Part shown: in pieces, positions 27,945 through 36,609 of the stretch
Numbering within the stretch: position 1 is the first letter of the stretch
Layout of the letters: each line of letters begins with the position of its first letter
DNA from: Actinomadura macra NBRC 14102
GTDB lineage: Bacteria; Actinomycetota; Actinomycetes; Streptosporangiales; Streptosporangiaceae
Direction: 5' to 3'
DNA: 64,000 nucleotides
Assembly (NCBI RefSeq): GCF_001552215.1
Contig: NZ_BCQT01000023.1
Span: 168,527 to 232,526, forward strand
Program-made: the position numbers and the translations under genes
Notes under the pieces: generated by a model
Told to the model about the DNA's origin: nothing
What the model saw: the letters and a program-made list of their open reading frames with translations, nothing else
Databases searched by the model: none

Positions 27945-29450
27945 TCAGCGGCAGACCGTCCCGGCCTTGGGCGGCTCGGTGGTGACCAGGTACCTGTCGG
28001 TGGCCTGGGTGATGCAGGGGTTGCCCTGAAGGTAGGCGGTGTGACCGTCGCCGTCGAGGGTGAGGAGGACGCCGCTGGAGAGCTGGGAGGCGAGGCTCTG
28101 TGCCCACTTATACGGGGTGGCGGGGTCGCGGAGGGTACCGATGACGACGATGGGCTTGGCGCCCTTGGCGGTGATTGGGGCGGGCTGCTTCTTCGTCTGG
28201 ACGGGCCAGTAGACGCAGGGAAGGCCGCCCCAGACGACGAAGGGGCCGAACCGGGGGGCGACCTTCGTGGCTTCGTCGGCCGCCTTGCCGTACTCCTTGG
28301 CGGAGGACGGGTTGGGCTTGTCGACGCAGTTGACGGCCATGTTGGCGTCGGTCTGGTTGCTGTAGGAGCCGTCTGGCTTGCGTTCGACCATCTGGTCGGC
28401 GAGCGTCAAGAGGAGCGTGCCGTCCGACTTCTGTATGGCCTGGGCGAGGGCCTGGCGTAGGACGGGCCAGTACTCCTTGAGGTAGAGGGCCGTGGCGATG
28501 CCCATGACGGCTAGGGACTCGGTGACCTGTCGCTTGTCGCGGGTGTTGGCGAGGGGCTTCTTGTCGGTCTGGTTCAGGAAATCGGTGATCTTGGCAAGGG
28601 CGGCGTCGGTGGAGGTGCCGAGGGGGCAGTTCGGCTTCTTGACGCAGTCGTCGGCGAAGGCGCGGAAGGCCGTCTCGAAGCCCTTGGCCTGCTCGATCAG
28701 GAGGCCGGTGGACGAGGCTGTGGGATCGACGGCACCGTCCAGGACAAGCGCGCGGACGTTGGACGGGAACTGCTCGGCGTAGAAGGCGCCAAGGTAGGTG
28801 CCGTAGGAGGCGCCGTAATAGGTGAGCTGCTTGTCGCCGACGGTGGCGCGCAGTACGTCGAGGTCGTGGGCGGCATTGGTGGTGCCGACGTACGGCAGTT
28901 CGGCGGCGGCCTTGGCCTGGCAGTTCTGGGCGAAGTTCTTGCTGGCGGCGGCGAGGGCGTCTGTCTCCTGCCGGTCATCCGGGGAGGAGTCTGTGGCGAA
29001 GAACTGGTCCAGTTGGGAGCCGGTGTTGCAGCGGACAGGACCGCTCTTGCCGACACCCCGGGGATCGAAGCCGACGATGTCGAAGCGTTTGCGCAGATCG
29101 GGTCCGAAGCTGCCGGCCGCCTGGCGGATGAAGTCGACACCAGAACCGCCGGGACCGCCGGGATTGGTGAAGAGAGAGCCGATCCGGTTGGACTTGTCCT
29201 GTGCAGGGAGCTTGATGAGGGAGATGCCCAGCTTTTCACCGGACGGCTTTGCGTAGTCCAGAGGGACCTGAGCCGTCGCACACTGGAAGCCGCCGCCGCA
29301 GCCCTTCCACGACAGTTGCTGGCTGTAGACCAGGTCGAGCCCCGTGGGGGTGCCCGTTGAGGAGACGGCCTCCTTCTGCCCGCTCGCGTTGCAACCGGTC
29401 GCTGCCAACGCTAGCACTGTGGCCACGCTGATGAGCCTCGCTGCCCGCAC
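27945..29450 (-). CDS. Lipoprotein alpha/beta-hydrolase, tripeptidyl-aminopeptidase-like (S33)
   Basis: Secreted peptidase of the actinomycete SlpD/SlpE and Tap group, which remove short N-terminal peptides. A lipobox (LAATGC, Cys20) suggests membrane anchoring. NPGGPGGSG forms the oxyanion region, nucleophile S215 lies in GASYGTYLG, the acid is in GTLRDPATPYKWA and the His in DGDGHTAYLQG. Length 501 aa is typical, with the TAP C-terminal cap present. GTG 29450 has a GGGGA stretch upstream. Monocistronic. Confidence 0.9.
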   Translation of the reverse strand: MRAARLISVATVLALAATGCNASGQKEAVSSTGTPTGLDLVYSQQLSWKGCGGGFQCATAQVPLDYAKPSGEKLGISLIKLPAQDKSNRIGSLFTNPGGPGGSGVDFIRQAAGSFGPDLRKRFDIVGFDPRGVGKSGPVRCNTGSQLDQFFATDSSPDDRQETDALAAASKNFAQNCQAKAAAELPYVGTTNAAHDLDVLRATVGDKQLTYYGASYGTYLGAFYAEQFPSNVRALVLDGAVDPTASSTGLLIEQAKGFETAFRAFADDCVKKPNCPLGTSTDAALAKITDFLNQTDKKPLANTRDKRQVTESLAVMGIATALYLKEYWPVLRQALAQAIQKSDGTLLLTLADQMVERKPDGSYSNQTDANMAVNCVDKPNPSSAKEYGKAADEATKVAPRFGPFVVWGGLPCVYWPVQTKKQPAPITAKGAKPIVVIGTLRDPATPYKWAQSLASQLSSGVLLTLDGDGHTAYLQGNPCITQATDRYLVTTEPPKAGTVCR

Positions 29451-29519
29451 TCTGGTCCCCGTCTCGTCGTAGCGCCCCGTATGCCGACGCCTACGCTACG
29501 TCGGCATGATGGTCCGAGG

Positions 29520-30236
29520 CTACTTCTCTCCGTATTCGAGTCCGATGCCGTCCAGAAGCCACTGGAGGCCACGGTCGAAGTCTTCCTGTCCGAAGATGCC
29601 GGCCTCGAACACGGGCTTGAGGTTGGGAAGCTCGCCGCTGTCCATGAGGGTCTGAACGTAGCTCTGCTCCAGCAGACTGCTCTGGGCCTGCTGTAGCCCG
29701 TTCTCGCCCAGCTCACGTATGCGCTGCTCGCGAAGGATGAAGCCGAGCATGTAGTGGTCCACGGTGGTGATGATCGCCAGCATCGCCTTCGGGTCGTCGG
29801 TGAGGCGTGCGGCGGCGGCCAGGGACTGTTCGGCGTGCCTCAGGCCGTTCGGTCCGACACGGGGGGCACGGCCGGCGAGTTCGAACATCCAGGGGTGTTT
29901 CAGACCGGCCTCGCGTTCCCTGCGGGCTATCTCCAGGAGCGCCTCGCGCCAATCGTCCGGCATGTCACCCTCGATCAGCACCTCCTCCGCCACCTCGTCG
30001 TACATGAGATCGAAGAGTTCTTCCTTGGCGTCGATGTGGGTGTAGAGGCTCATCGCCCGAACTCCCAGCTCAGCGGCGATGCGGCGGATGGAGACCGCGG
30101 CCAGGCCCTCCGCGTCCGCGACCTTGACCGCCGTCTCGACGATCGCCTCCCGGGTCAGCTTCGGACGGCGTCCGCCGCGGGGACGCGTCCATACGTCGCC
30201 GGGCCGCTCACGGGGGCGCCTGGGAGTACCTGCCAC
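29520..30236 (-). CDS. TetR-family repressor with TetR_C domain
   Basis: 238-aa regulator. The N-terminal helix-turn-helix runs about 30-75 (TREAIVETAVKVADAEGLAA, then IRRIAAELGVRAMSLYTHID). The C-terminal ligand domain is of the TetR_C_1 kind (HPWMFELAGRAPRVGPNGLR). GTG 30236 has TACGAT exactly 7 nt upstream and no SD, so a leaderless start is likely. Divergent from the adjacent DHA2 pump, with 21-bp iterated operators between them. Confidence 0.9.
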   Translation of the reverse strand: MAGTPRRPRERPGDVWTRPRGGRRPKLTREAIVETAVKVADAEGLAAVSIRRIAAELGVRAMSLYTHIDAKEELFDLMYDEVAEEVLIEGDMPDDWREALLEIARREREAGLKHPWMFELAGRAPRVGPNGLRHAEQSLAAAARLTDDPKAMLAIITTVDHYMLGFILREQRIRELGENGLQQAQSSLLEQSYVQTLMDSGELPNLKPVFEAGIFGQEDFDRGLQWLLDGIGLEYGEK

Positions 30237-30250
30237 GGGAAAGATCGTAC

Positions 30251-30321
30251 GTGATACGGCGTATCGATACGCTGTACGGATTGAGCGATACGGTGTACGG
30301 TGATGTCGATACGGTGTACGG
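30251..30321. promoter_or_regulatory. 21-bp iterated operator array between tetR and MFS
   Basis: A 15-bp element (CGATACGSTGTACGG) starts at 30265, 30286 and 30307, exactly 21 bp apart, so copies face the same side of the helix. A fourth, more palindromic variant (GATACGGCGTATC, 30253-30265) lies nearest tetR. The last copy ends just before the GGAGGGA ribosome site of the pump. Confidence 0.75.
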
Positions 30322-30332
30322 AGGGAAGCGCG

Positions 30333-31799
30333 ATGGACACCACGACGACCTCATCTCCCCAGGTAAGGGCGGGGATCGACCCGCGTCTGCGCAATCTCGC
30401 GATCGTGGTCGTGCTCGGAGCGATCATGACCGTCCTCGACAGCACCATCGTCAATGTCGCGATCAGCGCGCTCGGCGAGGACTTCACGACCTCGCTGGCG
30501 ACCATCCAGTGGGTCGTGACCGGCTACACGCTGGCGCTGTCCATGGCGATCCCGTTGACGGGGTGGTCGGTGCGGCGGTTCGGCGCGAGGACGATGTGGC
30601 TCGTCTCGCTCGGGCTGTTCATCAGCGGTTCGCTGCTGTGCGGACTGGCGTGGTCGGTGCCCTCGCTGATCGCGTTCCGCGTTCTGCAGGGGCTCGGCGG
30701 CGGGATGCTGATGCCGATCGGGCAGACCATGCTCGTCCGGGAGGCGGGCCCCGACCGGATGGGGCGGGTGATGAGCATCGTCTCGGTCCCCGCGATGCTC
30801 GCCCCGGTGCTCGGCCCGCTGCTCGGGGGCGTGATCGTCGATCATCTGAGCTGGCGCTGGATGTTCTACGTCAACATCCCGTTCTGTGCGTTCGCGCTGC
30901 TGGCTGCGATTCGGATGCTGCCACGCGACACCGAGCGCGACGCCGGCGCCCGGCTGGATCTGCTCGGCATCCTGTTCCTCTCGCCCGGCCTGGCCGCCCT
31001 GGTGTACGGGTTGTCGGAGGCCGGTAACGGGGCGAGCCTGACCGGCGGACGTTTCCTCGGAAGTGTCATCTCCGGCGGCGTCCTGGTGGCCGGATTCGTC
31101 GTCCACGCGGCACGCAAAGGCGAGGGCGCGCTCATCGACGTCCGGCGGCTGAGTACGCGGGCCTTCACCAGCGCGACAGGCGGGTTCTTCCTCTACAGCG
31201 GGGCGGTGTTCGGGGTGATGATCCTCATTCCGCTGTTCGCGCGAGTCGTCCGAGACGAGTCGGCGCTGGACGCCGGCTGGTTGCTGGCCCCGATGGGGGT
31301 CGGCGCGATGATCACGATGCTGGTCTCCGGTCGCCTCTCCGACAGATTCGGTGGGCGCTGGATAGCCGCGACCGGGCTGGTCGTCGTCCTCGCCGGGACG
31401 CTCGTCCTCACCACTCTCGATCCCTCGACCGGACGCATCGTGATCATGACGGCGATGTTCGTCGTGGGGCTCGGACACGGCATGATCGCCCCGTCTCTCA
31501 TGGCGATGAGTTACCAGGGCCTCCCCCATGTCGCGATTCCGGCCGCGACGACCGGCGCGAACATCCTGGTCCGCATCGGCAGTTCGTTCGGCACAGCCGT
31601 ATCGGCCGTCATCCTCCAGATCGCGATCCGGGACGAGATTCCCGGGTCGAGCGGCAGTCTGAACGAAGCAGCCACGCACTCGCCGGCATTGCTGACGAAC
31701 GCCTTCACCGAGACCTTCTGGTGGACGACCGCAATCCTGCTCGCCGCGCTCATCCCCGTCCTTGCCGTCCCCCGCAAGCGAATGTCCGCCGCCTCGTAG
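30333..31799 (+). CDS. MFS multidrug transporter, DHA2/EmrB-QacA type
   Basis: Fourteen-helix proton antiporter, 488 aa. VLDSTIVNVAISALGEDF is the DHA2 N-terminal signature. Motif A region TGWSVRRFGARTMWL and motif C region GPLLGGVIVDHLSWRWMFYV are present. ATG 30333 has GGAGGGA 6 nt upstream; an upstream in-frame start at 30300 lies inside the operator array. Almost certainly controlled by the divergent TetR repressor. Drug range cannot be predicted. Confidence 0.92.
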   Translation: MDTTTTSSPQVRAGIDPRLRNLAIVVVLGAIMTVLDSTIVNVAISALGEDFTTSLATIQWVVTGYTLALSMAIPLTGWSVRRFGARTMWLVSLGLFISGSLLCGLAWSVPSLIAFRVLQGLGGGMLMPIGQTMLVREAGPDRMGRVMSIVSVPAMLAPVLGPLLGGVIVDHLSWRWMFYVNIPFCAFALLAAIRMLPRDTERDAGARLDLLGILFLSPGLAALVYGLSEAGNGASLTGGRFLGSVISGGVLVAGFVVHAARKGEGALIDVRRLSTRAFTSATGGFFLYSGAVFGVMILIPLFARVVRDESALDAGWLLAPMGVGAMITMLVSGRLSDRFGGRWIAATGLVVVLAGTLVLTTLDPSTGRIVIMTAMFVVGLGHGMIAPSLMAMSYQGLPHVAIPAATTGANILVRIGSSFGTAVSAVILQIAIRDEIPGSSGSLNEAATHSPALLTNAFTETFWWTTAILLAALIPVLAVPRKRMSAAS

Positions 31800-32106
31800 G
31801 CGCGCACCCTCGTCCACAGACCTTGCTCAGCGACGTCCCGATCGGGTGTACATGTGCGTGGACCGAACCTGTCGCAGATCTGTGTGCCGCTACGTGGTCG
31901 GGAGCCCGGGTCGGTTAGGCAAGGTTTTAGTGCATGCGGCCTGGCCGTTCTTGGCGTGCCGCATTCACCCGCCCGCCGTGTTTGCGTGGCCGGGTGAGCC
32001 GGCTACTTCGCGCGGCGTGACGGTGGTGGATTTCCGAGCCTCGGCGGTGGGCGGCTCTTGGGCGGGTTCGTGAAATAGGGGCGGGGGACGGGCTGTTGGC
32101 TCGGTC
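31800..32106. other. 307-bp gap before the DUF427 gene
   Basis: Contains no recognisable gene, repeat or RNA. It probably holds the 3' end of the MFS transcript and a promoter for the DUF427 gene, but no clear box is seen. Confidence 0.35.
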
Positions 32107-32844
32107 ATGGGCATAGGACATGTGGAATTGCGCGGCCGGATCGAGCCTGGTGTCCGGCGGGTCAGGGCGTACCTCGGCGGCAAGCTGGTGGCCGACACCA
32201 CGGCACCGTCCCTCGTCTGGGAGAACTCCTACTACCCGACCTACTATCTGCCGGTGGACGATGTGCGGGCCGAACTCGTGGAGGACGGGCCGGGGCGTGA
32301 CGGCGGCACCCTCTACACCGTGAAGGTGGATGGTGCGCAGGCGCCCGGTGCCGCGCTACGTCAGGTCGATTCGCCGGTGGAGGAGCTACGTGACCTCGTC
32401 CGGCTCGAATGGGGCGCGATGGACGCCTGGTTCGAGGAGGACGAGGAGGTCTTCGTCCATCCGCGCAGCCCGTACACGCGCGTTGACGTCCTGCCCAGCT
32501 CGCGACACGTGCGCGTGGAGGTGGACGGGGTGACGGTGGCGGAGTCGTCCAGCCCCCGGCTGCTGTTCGAGACGGGCCTGCCGGTGCGCTACTACCTGCC
32601 GAAGACGCACGTCCGCATGGACCTGCTGGAGCACACTGACACCATCACGCGCTGTCCCTACAAGGGGGATGCCGAGTACTGGGCGGTGCGAGCGGGTGGC
32701 AAGGTCCACAAAGATCTGGCGTGGTCGTATCCGGGGCCGCTCGACGAGAGCCGCAGGGTGATCGGTCTCGTCTGCTTCTACAACGAGAAAGTGGACATCT
32801 ACCTGGACGGTGTGTTGCAGGAGCGGCCCAAGACGAAATTCTGA
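32107..32844 (+). CDS. Tandem DUF427 protein
   Basis: 245-aa soluble protein. Two related DUF427 beta-barrel units are visible: the first about 10-75 (VRAYLGGKLVADTTAPSLVW, then YYPTYYLPVDDV), the second about 130-240 (VRVEVDGVTVAESSSPRLLF, then LPVRYYLPKTHV, CPYKGDAEYWAV and VCFYNEKVDIYLDG). The second looks complete and the first is shortened, indicating an internal duplication. Enzymatic role is not established. Convergent with the GNAT gene. Confidence 0.82.
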   Translation: MGIGHVELRGRIEPGVRRVRAYLGGKLVADTTAPSLVWENSYYPTYYLPVDDVRAELVEDGPGRDGGTLYTVKVDGAQAPGAALRQVDSPVEELRDLVRLEWGAMDAWFEEDEEVFVHPRSPYTRVDVLPSSRHVRVEVDGVTVAESSSPRLLFETGLPVRYYLPKTHVRMDLLEHTDTITRCPYKGDAEYWAVRAGGKVHKDLAWSYPGPLDESRRVIGLVCFYNEKVDIYLDGVLQERPKTKF

Positions 32845-33029
32845 GCCGAGCGCTTCACGGGCTCGCTCGAAGGGGCAGCGCTGCGGTTGCCCTGCCGAGA
32901 GCAGTGCAGGATCGGCGGGGACTTCCTGCGATGGCGTGCTGTCCTTGTTCGGCTGCGGGTGTTTGCTGCGCTTGAATACGCGCGGAGCGGCCGATCGCGC
33001 CTTCGGTGTGGAGTCCGGCGGCGGGTCAG

Positions 33030-33875
33030 TCAGCCCAGCACCTGAGCGACCGGCAGGAAGAGACGTGCGGGGTCGTTCGCGATGGGAGCACCGTATTCCA
33101 TGATCACGGTGCTGGACGCGGCGCGGAGGCCCTGCTTCTCGGCCCAGTCGATGACTTCCGGATGCCTGTGGTCGATGTCCATCTGCAGAAGTTCCGGGAC
33201 GGCCAGCTCCTTGATCAGCGTCATGGCCGTCCTCTCGTCCCGCGCGGTGATAGGACCCATCATGGTCTGGTCGCCACTCCGCCATCGGCCTCCGAAGCCC
33301 ACCAAGCCAGTCTCGTCCCGGATGACGCGGAACTCGTCAGAGAACGAGACCATCTTGTCCATAAGGGTCGTACGTGGGGCACCGAAGGCTTCGGTGTCGA
33401 GACCGATTACGTCTGGGATGTCGCTAGGGGCGGCTGACGCGGAGACGTCTCCCCCATCCGGGCCCACGGGGGTACCCCTGTAACCCACAGGGGTGCCCTT
33501 GTAAGTCGTGCAGCGTCCTACCGAGCGAAATCCCAGACGCTCATATAGTGGACGGCCGTACTCCGTGGCGGTGAGGCAGAGACTGGCCGTGCCCGCGTGT
33601 TCCATCGCGTGGCGCATGAGCTTCCCGGCGATGCCCTGGCGTTCATAGCGTTGCGCGGTCAGGACCATGCTGATGGCGGCAACGTCCTCTCCGTACGAGG
33701 TGGACACGGTTGTTCCGATGAGACCGTCCCCATCTGGGGCGTCGAGGCCATAGACCTCGCCCACCGCGAACAGCAGTTGCCATTTGCGGTCTTCGGCTCC
33801 CCAACCGCGGCTAATGGCGAGACTCTGGCAGGCCGGCACGTCGTTGAGTCCGAGCCGCCGTACCGTCTTGTCCAT
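33030..33875 (-). CDS. GNAT-family N-acetyltransferase
   Basis: 281-aa acetyltransferase with a complete N-terminal GNAT domain (about 1-125); the acetyl-CoA loop is in AQRYERQGIAGKLMRHA and the domain ends YERLGF. The C-terminal half (about 150-281) looks like a second, divergent GNAT fold (GFGGRWRSGDQTMMGPITAR). The two are joined by a linker with a GTPVGYRGTPVG repeat. GAGGGG lies 8 nt before ATG 33875. The substrate is unknown. Confidence 0.82.
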   Translation of the reverse strand: MDKTVRRLGLNDVPACQSLAISRGWGAEDRKWQLLFAVGEVYGLDAPDGDGLIGTTVSTSYGEDVAAISMVLTAQRYERQGIAGKLMRHAMEHAGTASLCLTATEYGRPLYERLGFRSVGRCTTYKGTPVGYRGTPVGPDGGDVSASAAPSDIPDVIGLDTEAFGAPRTTLMDKMVSFSDEFRVIRDETGLVGFGGRWRSGDQTMMGPITARDERTAMTLIKELAVPELLQMDIDHRHPEVIDWAEKQGLRAASSTVIMEYGAPIANDPARLFLPVAQVLG

Positions 33876-34626
33876 CCAGGCATCCCCTCGTGTCGGCCGC
33901 CGCCCTATCGGACCCTAGATTGCCGTTCGTCCGGGCACCAACCCGGCCGCGTGGTGATGGAACAGAAGGGAGTGGGATTGCTCTGATCGACAGGATCAGA
34001 AGAGCGGGAGGGCGGGAGGGGGGAGGGGCGGGAAGGCCCGGCCGGCGCCTCCCTGGTTCGCGCGAACCTTGGGCGATCCTCTCTTCAGAGGGGCACGACC
34101 ATTTCGGCGAGTCGGGCTGGCGCCGAAAGGAGGAGCCGGATTGTCTGCCCGCGAGGTCGAGCCGGTCGGCAATCTGTTCTGTAGTCGAGTGACCACGAAG
34201 TGCGCGAACTCGGTTCTTCCGACGGTCCTTTGAGGGCTACCGGCACATAATCCGGTTCGTGGGGTTCGAGCCCGGTTTCTGCATCAACCAGGAACTGCGG
34301 CCCACGCAGCTCGCCAAGGCCGGATTGATGTCGGAGGAGGTCACCGTCAAGAATGGCGGGTCCACCGCTCAGGCCCGCATCGCTTGGACCCTCGGCACCG
34401 GGTGCGCTGCGGTGGCCTTGGTATCGCAACGGTCATCCCCATGCGAGTCGCCGCGCCGTGGCCTGGCTGGTCTCGGTGCGCGACAGGACGGCGGCGATAA
34501 AACGGAGGGCGTTCCCGTTTCTGCTCAGCGGCCAGGACGGGCCGTTCTGCGCGGATCGGCTCGCGCAGCCGCTCGTTTCCGGACAAGATAAGGATCGCCT
34601 CACTTCGCCATGGACGGGAGTTCTCC
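33876..34626. other. 751-bp gap with hairpin and G-quadruplex motif
   Basis: A 7-bp hairpin (33982-34000) is followed at once by six G-tracts on the plus strand (34006-34032). A 30-codon frame starting TTG about 34141 has AAAGGAGGA upstream but no recognisable homology. The region 34250-34590 has an open plus-strand frame without family motifs. Overall it looks like decayed DNA upstream of the DUF574 gene. Confidence 0.4.
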
Positions 34627-35442
34627 ATGACACACGACCCGCAAGGTAACACCGAGTCACCGGATCTCAACACATCCGTTCCGCACTCGGCGCGGGTCTG
34701 GAACTACTGGCTCGGCGGAAAGGACAACTACCCCGCCGACCGTGCCGCCGGCGACCACTTCATCGCGACGTTTCCCAGCATCGTCGAGATCGCACGCCAT
34801 TCCCGGCACCTGCTGACGCGAGTCGTCCAGCACCTCGCGCGGGAGGAGGGCGTCCGGCAGTTCCTCGACATCGGCACCGGGCTTCCCACCGTGGACAACA
34901 CGCACGAGGTCGCGCAGCGTGTCGCGCCCGACGCGCGGATCGTCTACGTCGACAACGACCCGCTCGTCCTGACGCATGCCCGTGCACTCCTCACGAGCAC
35001 GCGCGAGGGGCGTACCTCTTACGTCGACGCGGATCTGTGCGATCCCGCCGCAATCGTCAAGCAGGCCGAAGACACGCTCGACTTCAACAAGCCGATCGCG
35101 CTGATGCTGATGGGAATCCTCGGACACATCCCCGACGAGCGGCAGCCGCACAAGATCGTCGAACGCCTGGTGCGGGAATTGCCCTCGGGCAGCTTCCTGT
35201 CCATCTGGGACGGCGTGAACCTTGTCACCGGCGAGGCCCTCGACGAGGCGCAGGAGGACTACAACGAGGGCGGCGCGATCCCGTACCACCTGCGCAGCCC
35301 GGACGAGATCGCACGCTTCTTCGACGGGTTGGAACTCATCGAACCCGGCATCGTCAGCCTGTCCCGCTGGCGTCCGGAACCGAACGCGTTCGGCGAGGCC
35401 GGGGAGGTCGACGCGCTCTGCGGAGTGGCTCGCAAGCCCTGA
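34627..35442 (+). CDS. SAM-dependent methyltransferase, DUF574 family
   Basis: 271-aa Rossmann-fold methyltransferase of a family expanded in mycelial actinomycetes. Motif I is FLDIGTGLPTVDN; the acidic residue binding the ribose is in IVYVDNDPLVL. The NTSVPHSARVWNYWLGGKDN N-terminus is the DUF574 hallmark. GGGAG lies 6 nt before the ATG. The acceptor substrate is unknown. Family members often sit by XRE/DUF397 pairs, but none is present here. Confidence 0.92.
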   Translation: MTHDPQGNTESPDLNTSVPHSARVWNYWLGGKDNYPADRAAGDHFIATFPSIVEIARHSRHLLTRVVQHLAREEGVRQFLDIGTGLPTVDNTHEVAQRVAPDARIVYVDNDPLVLTHARALLTSTREGRTSYVDADLCDPAAIVKQAEDTLDFNKPIALMLMGILGHIPDERQPHKIVERLVRELPSGSFLSIWDGVNLVTGEALDEAQEDYNEGGAIPYHLRSPDEIARFFDGLELIEPGIVSLSRWRPEPNAFGEAGEVDALCGVARKP

Positions 35443-35457
35443 CCGCTAGGGACCATG

Positions 35458-35560
35458 CAGGACGGCGTTGTAGTTCGAGCACCACCAGCCTGAGCGCCGT
35501 CAGTTCGAGCATCGCCAGCATGCGCGCCGTCAGTCTGGGACGTCGCCGGCCTGAGCGTCG
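35458..35560. repeat. Eroded 30-bp tandem repeat at the ricT 3' end
   Basis: About three imperfect copies of a 30-bp unit (minus strand, core TGACGGCGCTCAGGC) span the last codons of ricT and the DNA after its stop. Copies differ by indels, so the reading frame is not kept. It suggests slippage that moved the gene's end. Confidence 0.5.
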
Positions 35561-36396
35561 TCCGTCTGGGGCGTCTGGGGCGTGCCGTACGCCGCGTCGT
35601 GTTGTCTGCGGGGTGAGCAGACAGAGGCGGACGGGCAGGAGCAGCGCCGCGACCCGACCTTCACAGTGACGCGGTCGCCTGGGACGTTGTAGCCGATGAC
35701 CTGCCCCTCGCCCTCCGGCGTACTGACCCGCGAACCCAGACGTGGCGCGCTCTCCTTGAACTCCATGTAGAGCGGGTGCTCGTATTTCAGGCAGCACATG
35801 AGGCGGCCACAGGCACCGGCGATGCGCAGCGGGTTGACGGGGAGGTCCTGCTCCTTGGCCATGCGGACGGAGACGGGCTCGAAGTCCTTGAGGAAGGTGG
35901 CACAGCACAGGTCGCGGCCGCAGGGACCGATGCCGCCTTGCAGGCGGGCCTCGTCGCGGGGACCGACCTGGCGGAGCTCGACGCGGGCCTTGATGCCGCG
36001 GGCCAGGTCGCGGACGAGGGCACGGAAGTCGACGCGGTGCGGGGCAGAGAAGTAGATCTTGAAGATGTTGTCGTTGTCGAGGTAGTCGACGCCGATCACC
36101 TTCATGGGGAGATCGTGCTTGCGGATCAGGCGTTTGGCGATGGAGCGGCCCTCGGCGCGGCGGCGGCGGTTGGTCTCGTCGCGGGCGAGGTGCTCGTCGG
36201 CGGCGGGTCCGGCGCATTCGGGGAGGCCGCCGATGTCGTCGGAGACCCACTGCGGCGCCCAGACGCACTCGGCGACCTCGGGGCCCGAGTCGGTCGGGAC
36301 GAGGACCTTGTCACCCACCTTCGGGGTGTGCGGGCCGGGGTCGAGATAGTACAGGCGGCCATACCGGGTGAAACTGACTGCCATCACCATGCCCAC
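35530..36396 (-). CDS. ricT: RicT (PSP1, YaaT-like) regulatory iron-sulfur protein
   Basis: 288-aa member of the PSP1/RicT family; in Bacillus RicT works with RicA and RicF in mRNA maturation and sporulation control. The Fe-S ligand clusters are visible as GPCGRDLCCATFLKDF and GACGRLMCCLKYEHPLYMEF. GTG 36396 is preferred with GGAG 7 nt upstream; other starts are 36390 (ATG) and 36432. The C-terminal tail (TPQTPQTDDAQAGDVPD) ends within a tandem repeat. In many genomes the gene is near holB, as here (about 5 kb). Confidence 0.88.
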   Translation of the reverse strand: MGMVMAVSFTRYGRLYYLDPGPHTPKVGDKVLVPTDSGPEVAECVWAPQWVSDDIGGLPECAGPAADEHLARDETNRRRRAEGRSIAKRLIRKHDLPMKVIGVDYLDNDNIFKIYFSAPHRVDFRALVRDLARGIKARVELRQVGPRDEARLQGGIGPCGRDLCCATFLKDFEPVSVRMAKEQDLPVNPLRIAGACGRLMCCLKYEHPLYMEFKESAPRLGSRVSTPEGEGQVIGYNVPGDRVTVKVGSRRCSCPSASVCSPRRQHDAAYGTPQTPQTDDAQAGDVPD

Positions 36397-36467
36397 GGTT
36401 TCGCTCCGTTCACCCGATTCCGTGGGGACCACTCTAGGGCGTCATCCGCCCGGCGGTCCCTGGCGAT

Positions 36468-36600
36468 CTGCTCCGGTGATCCAGTTCGGTGATCCGGCAC
36501 GCAATCCGCCGGACGGCAATCCGGCGGGTGATCCGCTGGGCGGTATTCCGGACGGTGATCCGCTGAGCGGTAGCCCGGACGGTGATCCGCCGGACGGCGG
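36468..36600. repeat. GC-rich tandem repeat tract upstream of ricT
   Basis: Imperfect units built on GGTGATCCG and CCGGACGG recur about every 15-33 bp between the ricT start and the next gene's stop. The plus-strand translation looks collagen-like (Gly-x-Pro) but lacks a proper start or family. Probably a minisatellite overlapping the ricT upstream region. Confidence 0.5.
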
Positions 36601-36609
36601 GCCTACGGG

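Noticed and set aside
34255..34290. T-arm-like GGTTCGAGCCC suggesting a tRNA
   Set aside because: No acceptor, D or anticodon stems can be formed around it.
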